Below are positions 30,033 to 39,535 of a stretch of DNA of 64,000 nt, piece by piece; the stretch's first letter is position 1; each line of letters opens with the position of its first letter. The stretch comes from Acinetobacter sp. ANC 4204 (GTDB taxonomy: Bacteria > Pseudomonadota > Gammaproteobacteria > Pseudomonadales > Moraxellaceae), in the NCBI RefSeq assembly GCF_002135205.1, contig NZ_NEFZ01000001.1, positions 682,001 to 746,000 on the forward strand, read 5' to 3'. The notes beneath the pieces are model-generated. The model made no database searches. It was given only the letters and a program-made list of their open reading frames with translations, and was not told the DNA's origin. The translations under genes were made by a program, and so were the position numbers.

Positions 30033-31913
30033 ATGGAAAACTCTCTTTTTATACCCCAATCTGGTTTTCGTTTTTATTTTAAAACACATCCCGACTATAT
30101 TTTTGAAATCGGATCTATAACCTATAATGCTATTCGATATGCTGCTATAGCTGGTGGAAAATCATTTTCAATAACACCCACCGAATTCGAAAGCCGCTAT
30201 AAATTAGGTGAAATTTTATGTGTATTTGCACCTGAAAAACTCATAATCAACTCCAAATATAGCTCAGAACTTCATCGCAAAGAACGCTATGTTATTAATG
30301 CATTACAACTATTGGAGCACCCTACAAGTATTAATCTGCTTTCCAAATTAATTCCCCAAATAGCTTACGACATTAATGACCTTAACCCACCTTCGTGCCG
30401 TACTGTAGCAAGATGGATCAATAAATATCAAAGTTCTTCTCAGAATAAACTGTGCTTACAAAATAAACATTCAGGTAATCGCAGTTTACGATTCTCTCCT
30501 GAAATTTATCAAATTCTAAATCAAGCAATCAATGAAATCTATTTAAAGCCTGAATACAGAAGTGGTAAAGACGTACTTGCCTATATGCTTGGTCGATTCA
30601 TGGAACAAGGCATCCCATTAGAACAGTTACCAACACTTCGTAGTATCCAGCGACATATCAAAAAATTAGATCCTTATATTGAATTTAAAATGAAAAAAGG
30701 GTCCCGAATAGCGAAGAAAAAATTTCAAGCTGCTGGCAAAAGTATCATTAGTCCATTCGCTCTTTATATGGTCGAAATTGATACACACTATTTAGATCTA
30801 ATCGTTATTGACCCGAAGACGAAACTTGCTTTAGGCCGACCATTTCTCGCATGTGCAATTGATATCTACTCTAGAGCCATTGTTGGCACTTATATCAATA
30901 TGTATCCCCCTAGTGCTGCAACTACATTAGAAGTCATCAAAGATATGATTACTCGGCCAAACCAAAAGTTACCAGGAGGAATCCCAAGTATCGTCATTCC
31001 AGATAATGGTGTGGAGTTTAAAAACAATGCTCTCGAACGAGTCTGTGAACAGCTGAAAATTACTTTGACTCCTTCCCAAGTAGGTACACCTAATAACAAA
31101 CCTCATATTGAACGTTTTTTTAGTACGCTCACACATGGGATTATACAAAAACTACCGGGAACAACTTTTTCCAATCCAATGAATAGAGGTGAATACAATT
31201 CAAGTAAAATTGCCCAATTAACTTTAGAACAATTAAAACAATATATAGATACGTGGATTCATGAGGTTTATCACCGATCTATCCACCACACGACAGGGCG
31301 TTCACCTATCATTATGTGGCAAGATGCCATTGAAGATATAAGACCGAGTTTTCTTACAAATATAGATGCAAAAATTTTATGCCGTAGGCCTATGGAAAGA
31401 AGCATTAATCACGGTCAAGTCCATGTAGATGGTATTAGTTATTTTTCACATGCTCTAACTACACTACAAGCTAAAGGCATAAAAAAAGTTACCGTGCTTA
31501 TAGATGATTTAAATTTAAATGAAGTTTTTATCATTGATCCCGACAAAAACGATGTAATCATTCAAGCAGATTCAACCAATCAAGACTATACATTTGGATT
31601 AACACGAGTAACCCATCTTGAAGTTCAAAAACTAAAGAAAATCCAATCTCAATCTGATAAACAAAAAATTGGTTCGATGTCCGATTTATATTATCTGTAT
31701 AAACTTATGCATGAGATTCAAACTAATCTTGTGAGACGAAAGCCAAGATTGAAACCACTTACTCTTGAGCTTCCCAAGCAGCTACAGAGGATCGAAGAAC
31801 AACTATTCTCAAAAGACAAGGATATTGCTGAACAAGCTGTTTCCTCAATAAATGTACCTACACCAATTAATCAATTTGGTTCATTGGAGGTTTTTAAACA
31901 TGGAAAAATTTGA
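30033..31913 (+). CDS. tnsB: TnsB-like DDE transposase
   Basis: Binds the repeats at the element ends and joins the 3' ends to target DNA. The 626-aa protein has an N-terminal HTH region (SCRTVARWINKY near 121-132) and a retroviral-integrase-like core with Asp250 (MVEIDTHYLD), Asp324 (VIPDNGVEF) and Glu360 (NNKPHIERFF), giving the DD(35)E spacing. A beta-barrel-type domain and a TnsC-binding tail follow. The start is 1 bp after the tnsA stop. Confidence 0.93.
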   Translation: MENSLFIPQSGFRFYFKTHPDYIFEIGSITYNAIRYAAIAGGKSFSITPTEFESRYKLGEILCVFAPEKLIINSKYSSELHRKERYVINALQLLEHPTSINLLSKLIPQIAYDINDLNPPSCRTVARWINKYQSSSQNKLCLQNKHSGNRSLRFSPEIYQILNQAINEIYLKPEYRSGKDVLAYMLGRFMEQGIPLEQLPTLRSIQRHIKKLDPYIEFKMKKGSRIAKKKFQAAGKSIISPFALYMVEIDTHYLDLIVIDPKTKLALGRPFLACAIDIYSRAIVGTYINMYPPSAATTLEVIKDMITRPNQKLPGGIPSIVIPDNGVEFKNNALERVCEQLKITLTPSQVGTPNNKPHIERFFSTLTHGIIQKLPGTTFSNPMNRGEYNSSKIAQLTLEQLKQYIDTWIHEVYHRSIHHTTGRSPIIMWQDAIEDIRPSFLTNIDAKILCRRPMERSINHGQVHVDGISYFSHALTTLQAKGIKKVTVLIDDLNLNEVFIIDPDKNDVIIQADSTNQDYTFGLTRVTHLEVQKLKKIQSQSDKQKIGSMSDLYYLYKLMHEIQTNLVRRKPRLKPLTLELPKQLQRIEEQLFSKDKDIAEQAVSSINVPTPINQFGSLEVFKHGKI

Positions 31914-32841
31914 GAATCGTTTTGAACAAATTCGATCTATTAACAATATTGTTATTACTTCTAATGAATTCATGACCGCTTTCACAGGTATACAAGATTG
32001 TGTAAAAAGAAGTATTTCATTTAGTGAACCTGTTGGAAGTATGCTTCTAGCTGAAGGAGGACTTGGAAAAACTACGCTCTGTAAAACGATCTTAAGTCTG
32101 ATGCCTCGTACAGAAAAAATTGAGAAGGATCATAAGAAAAATATCATCCCTGTATGTTATGTAGAGGTACCATCGCCTGCCACAGTTAAATCATTAGCAA
32201 TAACGATGCTCAAAGAGCTTGGCGATCCTACTTATGAAAATGGGTATGGCACTACTGAATACTTAACTAGCAGGCTTATTTATTTACTCGCACAATGCGA
32301 AACTAAGCTTATATTCTTAGATGAATTTCACCATTTATTTGAGCGTAAACCAACATCTACAAGAATGAATCGGACTACAGGCAATTGGCTTAAAACGCTA
32401 GTAAACCGAACAGGGATTAGTTTTTGTTTAGTTGGTTTACCTGAGTTTGTCCCACTACTTCAAGTTGATAGCCAGATTGCTCGTAGATTCCCTTTCATCT
32501 ACCACCTAAATCCATTAACTGTTGACCCTTCAAATGGCGGGAGCATGTTTGCATTTCTCGCTGAAGTTTCAAGAACACTCAATAAGCAAAATATCACATT
32601 CTCACCAGCACTAGATAGCCAACTCGTAGGCATGCAAATTCAATTAGCTACGAAAGGCTATCACTCATATGTAATGAGCCTGATTAGGGAAAGTATTACA
32701 CATGCTTTACATGATAATAGGCAAGTAATAACTCCCCTTGATTTCAGTTATGCATGGAAATTAGGCATCACGCTCTACATTAGCAAACAAAATAAAAATC
32801 CATTTGAAATGAATATTTCACAAATCATTTCATTAATTTAA
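31900..32841 (+). CDS. tnsC: TnsC-like AAA+ ATPase, target selection regulator
   Basis: AAA+ protein that links the target-site protein to the TnsAB transposase. The ATG at 31900 is chosen because GGAGG at 31886-31890 precedes it at 9 bases; this gives 313 aa and a 14-bp overlap with tnsB. An in-frame ATG at 31852 has no such site. Walker A is EGGLGKTT (52-59) and Walker B LIFLDEFHH (137-145); the sensor-like segment is in SFCLVGLPEF. The length is nearer to TniB than to the 555-aa Tn7 TnsC. Confidence 0.9.
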   Translation: MEKFENRFEQIRSINNIVITSNEFMTAFTGIQDCVKRSISFSEPVGSMLLAEGGLGKTTLCKTILSLMPRTEKIEKDHKKNIIPVCYVEVPSPATVKSLAITMLKELGDPTYENGYGTTEYLTSRLIYLLAQCETKLIFLDEFHHLFERKPTSTRMNRTTGNWLKTLVNRTGISFCLVGLPEFVPLLQVDSQIARRFPFIYHLNPLTVDPSNGGSMFAFLAEVSRTLNKQNITFSPALDSQLVGMQIQLATKGYHSYVMSLIRESITHALHDNRQVITPLDFSYAWKLGITLYISKQNKNPFEMNISQIISLI

Positions 32842-32852
32842 TAGTCAAAATT

Positions 32853-34805
32853 ATGCAAAATCCTCTTTTAATACAAGCAATACCTCATAAAGATGAGTCA
32901 CCAATGAGTTTCTTGTTAAGAACAGCAGAACTCAATGCACATAGTTCAATTTTTAATTTAATAGGCAAAGAAAAGTATCAATCTATCATTCGTCAGTCTT
33001 TGAATTATCATATTTCTGATATGAAACGCTTCACTCAAGTCTTAGAAGCATTAAATCTTGATAGTTCTTATAAATTTCTAGCTTTTGAAAGATCAAGGCC
33101 AACCAATAGATCTCCTATAATGATTGGAACAATTGAAGTCCCCCATGAATTATTAGAATTAGAAGGTTTACGCTACTGTCCCACTTGTCTTTCTGAAAAA
33201 GCATATCTTAGAAAAATATGGACATTAAAGCCTATACATGCATGCCCAATACATTCTTGTTTGTTAATTTATTCTTGTCCTCAATGTAAGAATTTTCTTC
33301 TCCCCAAAACAGGGGTTCTAAACTGTTCTCTCTGCGGTTTTAAATTAGATAAAGGACCTGTACAAAAAGTAAAATCAATGGAAAGTATCTATTGGTTTCT
33401 TGACATACTGACTCATAGTTCAAATGAAGTTTTTTCAGATTTTGCATCATGCTGGAAAGCATTCAATTCTTTCTTAAAAGATGATAATTCCAATACAAAT
33501 GAAAATATTTTTTTTAAAGTGTATGAATATTTTTCTGACCCAGAGACTTCTGCCATAAAATTAAGTGAACATATTAACAGTAGAAGTGAGAATTCTCATC
33601 CACGTATTCTATTGCTACCATTTCTAAAACATAAAAAACTTTTCAACAAGCATATTAAAATCACCGAAAAGAATTCTTCAGAATATAGAATTAGTGAAAA
33701 TAGTATTTCCAGAAATCTTAGAAATTATGAAATACAACTGATCTTAAATATTTCTCGATTTGAGCTTGAGAAATTGATAGAAAATGACTTTTTGAAGCTT
33801 GGACAGAAAGAACTCTACAAAGGAGATATTGCTAGCAGAGACATAGAACACTTCTTAATTGATACATATTCTCAACCTAAATCTGCACTTCTCACTAACA
33901 TCGAAGCACCCGCAAACAATGATAGTATGCAATTAAAGGATGTTGCTAAGTTGTTAGGTATCAATTATGACATTGCTAGAAAACTAGCAAAAGCTGGATG
34001 GTTCAAATTAGAGAATACAAATGAAATACCACAGACTTTCAAAAAATATTCAAAAGAAAAGGTGAATGAATTCAAAGAAAATTACATACTCGTTAGTCCA
34101 CTAGCAACACAGCTAAAAGCATCTCCAACTAATCTAGTGGAAAAATTAGCGGCTTTAGGTTTTACTCCTACTAATGGTCCACATATAGATTCAACTGCAA
34201 TCAATATTTTTTTAAAGATTGATGTCCAAGATATAAAGCCAGATGACTTAAATATGATTAAAGGTTATCCGACTCGTTCTGGAAGGCAAAAAACTACCTT
34301 AAATGAAATATCGCATAGTAAGGATTATTACTCTTTAAAAAATGCTGCCGCACTCTTAGAAATCAGCCCCAATAAGGTTGCTGTACTTGTTCAAAAAGGA
34401 ATTCTGATCAAAGATAAGAACAATCCATTATCAGTTCAAATAGAAGCTAGCTCTCTATTAAGTCTGAAGAACAAACTCAATAGCGAAAATTATATTTCCT
34501 ATGTAGATGCAGCAAAGCAATTAAATTGTCCCATGAACTGGATGAAAAAATATTGGTGCAATACAGGCTTCTTAAGCATTGAAGATTTAGTCTATTGGAA
34601 GCTCATTCCGCGAGAAGAACTCAGTGAAGTACTTAAATTGAAGGAAGTCTATATGACAGGTACTGAAGCTAGTGCATTACTAGGTATGCGTCATTCACAT
34701 ATCACAAACTTGCAAAAGCAAGGACTTATCAAAACCTATTACATGGGTAAAACTGATAAAAAAATTAGGCTTTTTAAACGTTCTGATGTATTAGGTCTGA
34801 GCTAG
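32853..34805 (+). CDS. TniQ/TnsD-family target-site protein with tandem HTH units
   Basis: Target-selector of the element, 650 aa. The N-terminal TniQ domain has zinc ligands Cys109/112, Cys131/His134, Cys142/145 and Cys158/161. From about residue 287 onward I count six helix-turn-helix-like units: 287-313, 357-385 (LKDVAKLLGINYDIARKLAK), 412-438, 493-519, 548-573 and 600-627 (TEASALLGMRHSHITNLQKQ), several followed by a wing-like segment. Such an array is suited to reading a long sequence, here most likely the nrdB 3' end. It exceeds Tn7 TnsD (508 aa). It is the last gene of the tns operon. Confidence 0.88.
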   Translation: MQNPLLIQAIPHKDESPMSFLLRTAELNAHSSIFNLIGKEKYQSIIRQSLNYHISDMKRFTQVLEALNLDSSYKFLAFERSRPTNRSPIMIGTIEVPHELLELEGLRYCPTCLSEKAYLRKIWTLKPIHACPIHSCLLIYSCPQCKNFLLPKTGVLNCSLCGFKLDKGPVQKVKSMESIYWFLDILTHSSNEVFSDFASCWKAFNSFLKDDNSNTNENIFFKVYEYFSDPETSAIKLSEHINSRSENSHPRILLLPFLKHKKLFNKHIKITEKNSSEYRISENSISRNLRNYEIQLILNISRFELEKLIENDFLKLGQKELYKGDIASRDIEHFLIDTYSQPKSALLTNIEAPANNDSMQLKDVAKLLGINYDIARKLAKAGWFKLENTNEIPQTFKKYSKEKVNEFKENYILVSPLATQLKASPTNLVEKLAALGFTPTNGPHIDSTAINIFLKIDVQDIKPDDLNMIKGYPTRSGRQKTTLNEISHSKDYYSLKNAAALLEISPNKVAVLVQKGILIKDKNNPLSVQIEASSLLSLKNKLNSENYISYVDAAKQLNCPMNWMKKYWCNTGFLSIEDLVYWKLIPREELSEVLKLKEVYMTGTEASALLGMRHSHITNLQKQGLIKTYYMGKTDKKIRLFKRSDVLGLS

Positions 34806-34823
34806 TACATATAAAATAGATTA

Positions 34824-35771
34824 TCACTTTTGATTATGCGTTCTTCGTATAATTAAAAGTGAATCATTTGGAATTTCTACTTTCACCTTGATAGGAACCA
34901 TATTCCCATTTTGATCTTTAGCTTTAGATGTATATTGGACTAAAGCATTTTTCCCAACACCTCTTAACAAGACTTCAGCATCTTTAATTTCTATGTATTC
35001 ACCTTTCTTCTCTCCAATTCTGGCTTCAGGAAAAAAATCTTTGAATACTAATTTGATATAAATAAGGCTATTTTTATCATCTTCTCGTACAGAACCTAGT
35101 GTATTCTTAATAAAAATATTTGTATCTTTTCCTGCATAAAAAAGATATACGACACTAGGAACGATTAAAACATAAACCAACATTAATAATAATTTTTTAT
35201 TTTTATAGTCCTTCTCATTCTCAGTTAAATTTTCATTATTTAATTTTTCTGTTTTTAATTGATTTATGATTTTATCAATATAAAATTTTAGTAATAAACT
35301 TAAAAAAATCATTGTAATCAAATTCAATAATTTTCCACCATAAAAAGCAAACACAAAGGCCAAGCCAAAAACAGAAAGTAAAAACTTGATAAAAAATTTT
35401 CCAATTCGATCAACACTTTCTTTCAAATCTAATTTGATAAAAAAAAGATTCAATAATTTTTTGGCTAACTTTTCTCTAAAATAAAATAAGGTGATACATA
35501 TATTTTTTAATACACTTAATAAACCAACTAAAGTATTTCCGAGAGCATAGTGTGACCCTAAAAATAACAGATACACAAAACAAAATTTAACTGTGATAAG
35601 AAAGAATAAAAGACCATCCCCCAACGACAAATCTGTTGGAAAATAATCAATATAAATAAAATAGCAAAGTATAAGGCATACACCAAAACCAATGATAAAC
35701 TTAGTAATTAGCCCACTAAATCCTATTAGCCATTCTATCTTCAAGAATAGAAATTTAAGAAATTCTGACAT
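34824..35771 (-). CDS. Multi-pass membrane protein downstream of the His-Xaa-Ser genes
   Basis: A 315-aa protein with about six or seven hydrophobic segments between residues 10 and 220, followed by a hydrophilic C-terminal domain (about 225-315) that is probably extracytoplasmic. I do not recognise a family. It follows hxsA by 25 bp in the same direction, so it is very likely cotranscribed with the hxs genes and might serve export, anchoring or sensing of HxsA. It converges on tniQ. Very AT-rich. Confidence 0.65.
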   Translation of the reverse strand: MSEFLKFLFLKIEWLIGFSGLITKFIIGFGVCLILCYFIYIDYFPTDLSLGDGLLFFLITVKFCFVYLLFLGSHYALGNTLVGLLSVLKNICITLFYFREKLAKKLLNLFFIKLDLKESVDRIGKFFIKFLLSVFGLAFVFAFYGGKLLNLITMIFLSLLLKFYIDKIINQLKTEKLNNENLTENEKDYKNKKLLLMLVYVLIVPSVVYLFYAGKDTNIFIKNTLGSVREDDKNSLIYIKLVFKDFFPEARIGEKKGEYIEIKDAEVLLRGVGKNALVQYTSKAKDQNGNMVPIKVKVEIPNDSLLIIRRTHNQK

Positions 35772-35796
35772 TTTTTATTTTTTTGAATCTAAATTC

Positions 35797-36459
35797 TTAA
35801 TAAGAGTCTTCAACAAAATTGACCGCTGGAATTCCTAGACTATTTAATAATTCTGTAGTCATTCGACCATTAACTGTTAATGCTTTATCAACTTGATAAT
35901 TTGCAATAGCTTTTCTTGTGTTTTTACCCAAATCACCATCAATTTTTCCGGAATAATAACCGAGTCGTAGTAAAGACATTTGTACACGTTTCACCTGTAG
36001 CACACGAGCTAATACCGGGTCTTCTGTTGCTCCAATATTAACTGAAGTAGAGTTGCCATAGAAAGGATTAGAGGCTGTATCAGTCCGTGTAGGTACATTA
36101 CTATATGTTTTTACAGTTATATTTGAACTTTTTTTCGCAGTTGAAGTAGTCCCAGCATATGAACTACTTGTACTTGGTGCACTATAAGTCGGTACAGAAT
36201 AGGTTGGAAGTTTAGAACTTGAATAGCCCGAATAACCAGTACCAGAATAATGACTCGAATGACTTGAGTGGCTACGATGACTTGAGTGACTTCGATGTGC
36301 AGCAAACACATTTTCGTACTCATAATTGAGAGGACGAATTGATACTGGCTCTAAGTTATCATAAGAATCAACAGTCACATTCGCCATTGCTTCCGCTTTA
36401 TTATGAACGATTGGAGCTGATACAGCAAAAAGAGCTAACGATTTTATAAATTTACTCAA
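35797..36459 (-). CDS. hxsA: His-Xaa-Ser repeat protein HxsA
   Basis: Presumed substrate of the two radical SAM enzymes encoded upstream. The 220-aa protein has a signal peptide (about 1-24), then an exact three-residue repeat with His at 55, 58, 61, 64, 67 and 70 (HRSHSSHRSHSSHSSH), a Ser/Tyr/Thr-rich linker to about 130, and a C-terminal peptidoglycan-binding-like domain (about 155-210, with RVQMSLLRLGYYSGKIDG and the KAIANYQ helix). It is therefore exported and probably wall-associated. The modification made on the repeat is not known to me. Confidence 0.88.
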   Translation of the reverse strand: MSKFIKSLALFAVSAPIVHNKAEAMANVTVDSYDNLEPVSIRPLNYEYENVFAAHRSHSSHRSHSSHSSHYSGTGYSGYSSSKLPTYSVPTYSAPSTSSSYAGTTSTAKKSSNITVKTYSNVPTRTDTASNPFYGNSTSVNIGATEDPVLARVLQVKRVQMSLLRLGYYSGKIDGDLGKNTRKAIANYQVDKALTVNGRMTTELLNSLGIPAVNFVEDSY

Positions 36460-36514
36460 GTTTCCACCGCCCCAAAAAATAATAAGATACTAATTAATAA
36501 ATATATTATGCAAT

Positions 36515-37702
36515 TTAAGTTTTCATAATATCAACAAGTTTAATTGGCGACAACGTAGATGGCATCCATCCTGATTTGTACCAACTAAATAGTCCACAAC
36601 AATCAGCTTTAATTTCACAACTATTACATACATCATCATAGGTATTTTTCCAATCAGAAATACTTTTTGCTGCATATTGCCATAAGCTTTGCGGCAAACA
36701 GCATAGCGGAATATTCATTAAAATTAACCGAGTTTTAGTACTTAGCAATAAATCCACTGCCGCATTTAGTTGATCCCACCAGTCCTTAATATCAACTTGG
36801 CTAAGTTCCTTATTCGCAAGTGCAAAACCAATAGGTTCACATCCAATCAGAGCGACCTCATTCACAAATGGAAGATTGGTTCGTATATAGGTACAAAGAT
36901 CAATTAAGTTCTCCAATACAGGCTTAACTAAAACAATTCTTAATTGTATCGGTTGTTCGTAATGCTGGAGGACATATAGACCTTCTAGTGTTTCTTCAAA
37001 AGCCGAATGTTGCTGCACGACAAAGTCATGTAAAAGATCTGCGTGACCATATAATGGGATAAGCCAATTCACTTTTGTTTCAAGATTAGATAACACTGAT
37101 TTAGCTATCTTAGGATTACTCAACAAGCGACCATTCGTTAATACATCAATCTTGGTTGTAGGAAATTTATTATGAATGGTATCGATGATTAACCTTAACT
37201 GAGTATCTAGTAGTAATGGCTCGCCACCCGTTAAACCAATATTCATCGGTTCATAGCTGAGATGATCAATAATTTCTAATGCTTGTTGTACTAACCATGA
37301 ATCATCATGCTTAGTAGGTGGCTGAGAGCACATGATGCAATAGTTATTACATCTGTTAGTTAAAAACAAAGTATGGTGAGTATCACTTGCTCTCAAAAGT
37401 ACGCTTAGGTTCTTTTTATATGGATCAATAGCAACCACGTCATTTGATTCTAGTGCTTGTTGTTCTGGAATAAAGAGATTATTTGCACCAACCCTTTCGA
37501 GCAAGTCTGGGCTATAAATTGAATAAAGATTATCTAGCCCAGCCTGAATATATCGATCAAAGATTTCAACTTCCTGGATATTAGTAACTGGCACTAAAAT
37601 AGATTGATTAGGCAACCACTCTACATCTAACTTATCCAGATTAAGTACCCTAAAGATTTGTGGGGTATGTTTTGTGACTGAGTCTAACTTTATTTTTCTC
37701 AT
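36515..37702 (-). CDS. hxsC: His-Xaa-Ser system radical SAM maturase HxsC
   Basis: Radical SAM protein of 395 aa with the 4Fe-4S motif C-x3-C-x2-C at Cys118/122/125 (RCNNYCIMC), a GGEPLL SAM-binding segment shortly after, and a C-terminal Cys cluster (CNSCEIKADCC, about 355-370) likely to hold an auxiliary cluster. By gene context and family it is assigned as HxsC, acting on HxsA. It lies 5 bp after hxsB and 55 bp before hxsA. Confidence 0.87.
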   Translation of the reverse strand: MRKIKLDSVTKHTPQIFRVLNLDKLDVEWLPNQSILVPVTNIQEVEIFDRYIQAGLDNLYSIYSPDLLERVGANNLFIPEQQALESNDVVAIDPYKKNLSVLLRASDTHHTLFLTNRCNNYCIMCSQPPTKHDDSWLVQQALEIIDHLSYEPMNIGLTGGEPLLLDTQLRLIIDTIHNKFPTTKIDVLTNGRLLSNPKIAKSVLSNLETKVNWLIPLYGHADLLHDFVVQQHSAFEETLEGLYVLQHYEQPIQLRIVLVKPVLENLIDLCTYIRTNLPFVNEVALIGCEPIGFALANKELSQVDIKDWWDQLNAAVDLLLSTKTRLILMNIPLCCLPQSLWQYAAKSISDWKNTYDDVCNSCEIKADCCGLFSWYKSGWMPSTLSPIKLVDIMKT

Positions 37703-37707
37703 CTTAT

Positions 37708-39129
37708 CTACTTACTAAAGGCCCACTGGTTTGCTAACTTTCTAAACTTGTCAGAATTTTGGTACTTGTTAAATATCAAATCGAACAAACCCATGTAACG
37801 CTTACAATGACTGGTTAAATGTGTAGGGGGTGTCATTGTTTTAAACTCGTTATAAGCACTGATTGGATCAGGCCCACAATACTGTAGATAAGCACATTGA
37901 CTACAACTAGGATCATTAAAATTCAAACTCGAATTAATGATATTTCTTTGTAGATCAGAGCTTAACAATTGAGATAAAGGTTCACCAATTTTACCTAAGC
38001 GTAAAGAAGTGTCCCCTGTTTCTTTTAGCATACGAGATTCATCACTAGGGTATACGTATCCATCATAGTTATAGACAATACACCCTAATCCAGCGCCGGA
38101 TGGACTTTGGAGATCAATATAGCCTTGATCAAATGGAGAAAGGATTTTGTTTAATAAAATTGCTGAATGAACTTCTATTAGTTCATATCCTCTATCATTC
38201 CAATGAATGACACGTTCCAATGCTTTCTCATAAAAATCTAAGAACTCAGCGTGAGTTGGGGCAAGTCGCTTTGAGTTCTTCTTAGCAAATCCATAATCAC
38301 TCAAACCACGAATAAAAATATCCTTAAATCCTAATTGAACATATGCATCTACAATCTCACTAGGATAATTCAAGCTTTTACGTGTAGTCGTCATTAATGC
38401 AGAAACTGAGTCTTGGCCTAATTCTTGACGTGCTAGTTCTAAGCCTTCAATAGTTCTTTCATAAGCATCTCGATTAGCAATCGGTCTATTCTTATTATGT
38501 AAGCCTTCAAGACCATCAATACTTGTAGACAATACAACTTGATGTTCTTTGAAAAATAAACACATTTCAGAGGTTAACTGGTGCAATGTTGTAGTTACCA
38601 CAAAACGAATAGATCTATTGTGCTCTTTATTTTTTTCAGTAATGTATTCAATAGCAAGTTGTACTAAATCATATTTGATTAGAGGATCTCCCCCTTGGAA
38701 CTCAACTGTTAAAGTATCTGATGTACTTTCAAAGATAGTATCGCAGGCCAAGAGTAAATCTTTTCTAGAAATAGTGAACTCATCTCCTGCTTGTTGGCGA
38801 CTGACTTGGCAGTAAGAACATGAGTGCATACATTGAATCGTCACAACAATAATATGAAGCGAAGTTCCTTCTAGAATTGTTGATTTTTTTGCATGTAACC
38901 TTGAAGTTAAAGCTCGCTTTGAACCAATAGCATTTTGACTCATCAGAAAAAATTTGGATTTCAATTTGAGATAGATATCCATATCTAATGATTCATCTTT
39001 AGCAATAATTTTTTTTAAATTATCCTGAGAAATAAACTCAAAATCACCCGTAACACTTGTTATGAGATAATTATCATCTGCCATTCGTTTAAAGTTAAAT
39101 GGCATTAATTCCACATTTTTAAAAATCAT
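37708..39129 (-). CDS. hxsB: His-Xaa-Ser system radical SAM maturase HxsB
   Basis: Second radical SAM enzyme of the system, 473 aa. The cluster motif is Cys100/104/107 (QCMHSCSYC), with the EFQGGDPL segment downstream and a SPASM-like C-terminal cysteine set (CSQCAYLQYC). It resembles anaerobic sulfatase-maturase type enzymes and peptide-modifying maturases. It starts one base after hxsD ends, indicating tight coupling. The exact chemistry is unknown. Confidence 0.87.
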   Translation of the reverse strand: MIFKNVELMPFNFKRMADDNYLITSVTGDFEFISQDNLKKIIAKDESLDMDIYLKLKSKFFLMSQNAIGSKRALTSRLHAKKSTILEGTSLHIIVVTIQCMHSCSYCQVSRQQAGDEFTISRKDLLLACDTIFESTSDTLTVEFQGGDPLIKYDLVQLAIEYITEKNKEHNRSIRFVVTTTLHQLTSEMCLFFKEHQVVLSTSIDGLEGLHNKNRPIANRDAYERTIEGLELARQELGQDSVSALMTTTRKSLNYPSEIVDAYVQLGFKDIFIRGLSDYGFAKKNSKRLAPTHAEFLDFYEKALERVIHWNDRGYELIEVHSAILLNKILSPFDQGYIDLQSPSGAGLGCIVYNYDGYVYPSDESRMLKETGDTSLRLGKIGEPLSQLLSSDLQRNIINSSLNFNDPSCSQCAYLQYCGPDPISAYNEFKTMTPPTHLTSHCKRYMGLFDLIFNKYQNSDKFRKLANQWAFSK

Positions 39130-39130
39130 T

Positions 39131-39403
39131 TTATTTACTTATACTTGCTAAAATAATTGCATCAACAAAAGACTTCTGTTGAGGACTAACTTGCTTATTT
39201 AACTCTTTACGTAATTTAAAATCATTTAAGAAATTAAGAATTAAATTTTTTTGATACGAATCTTCAACTTTAAAACAGAAATACTGAGAATCTAATCGTT
39301 CTACCTCGTATGTAATTGGGCAGAATCTCAATGCCTGTATGATTTCATCTAATGACATCTCAACATGAATATCAAAACCAAACTGAATTAATTTTTGACT
39401 CAT
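39131..39403 (-). CDS. hxsD: His-Xaa-Ser system protein HxsD
   Basis: Small first gene of the hxs operon, 90 aa from the ATG at 39401-39403, which has a strong GGGGGGAG Shine-Dalgarno just upstream; a TTG 12 bases earlier is in frame but less likely. The protein is soluble, with no catalytic motif visible. By position with hxsB, hxsC and hxsA it matches HxsD, perhaps a recognition or scaffold protein for the maturases. The promoter must lie between here and the left-type transposon end at 39536. Confidence 0.75.
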   Translation of the reverse strand: MSQKLIQFGFDIHVEMSLDEIIQALRFCPITYEVERLDSQYFCFKVEDSYQKNLILNFLNDFKLRKELNKQVSPQQKSFVDAIILASISK

Positions 39404-39535
39404 TTCTCCCCCCAAGAATGATAATTTTTATCTAATTTTCTAATAATACCTTATGTATTTGTATTTTGATGCAAAGTATAAAGAACATTTCATTATTGTG
39501 TAAGTAAGGTCCGAATCAAAACCTGTTTTTTACGT

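Noticed and set aside
31852..31899. Earlier start for tnsC
   Set aside because: It would overlap tnsB by 62 bp without a ribosome binding site; GGAGG precedes the ATG at 31900.
38549..38815. Plus-strand open frame inside hxsB
   Set aside because: Shadow of the radical SAM gene, whose conserved motifs fix the minus strand as coding.
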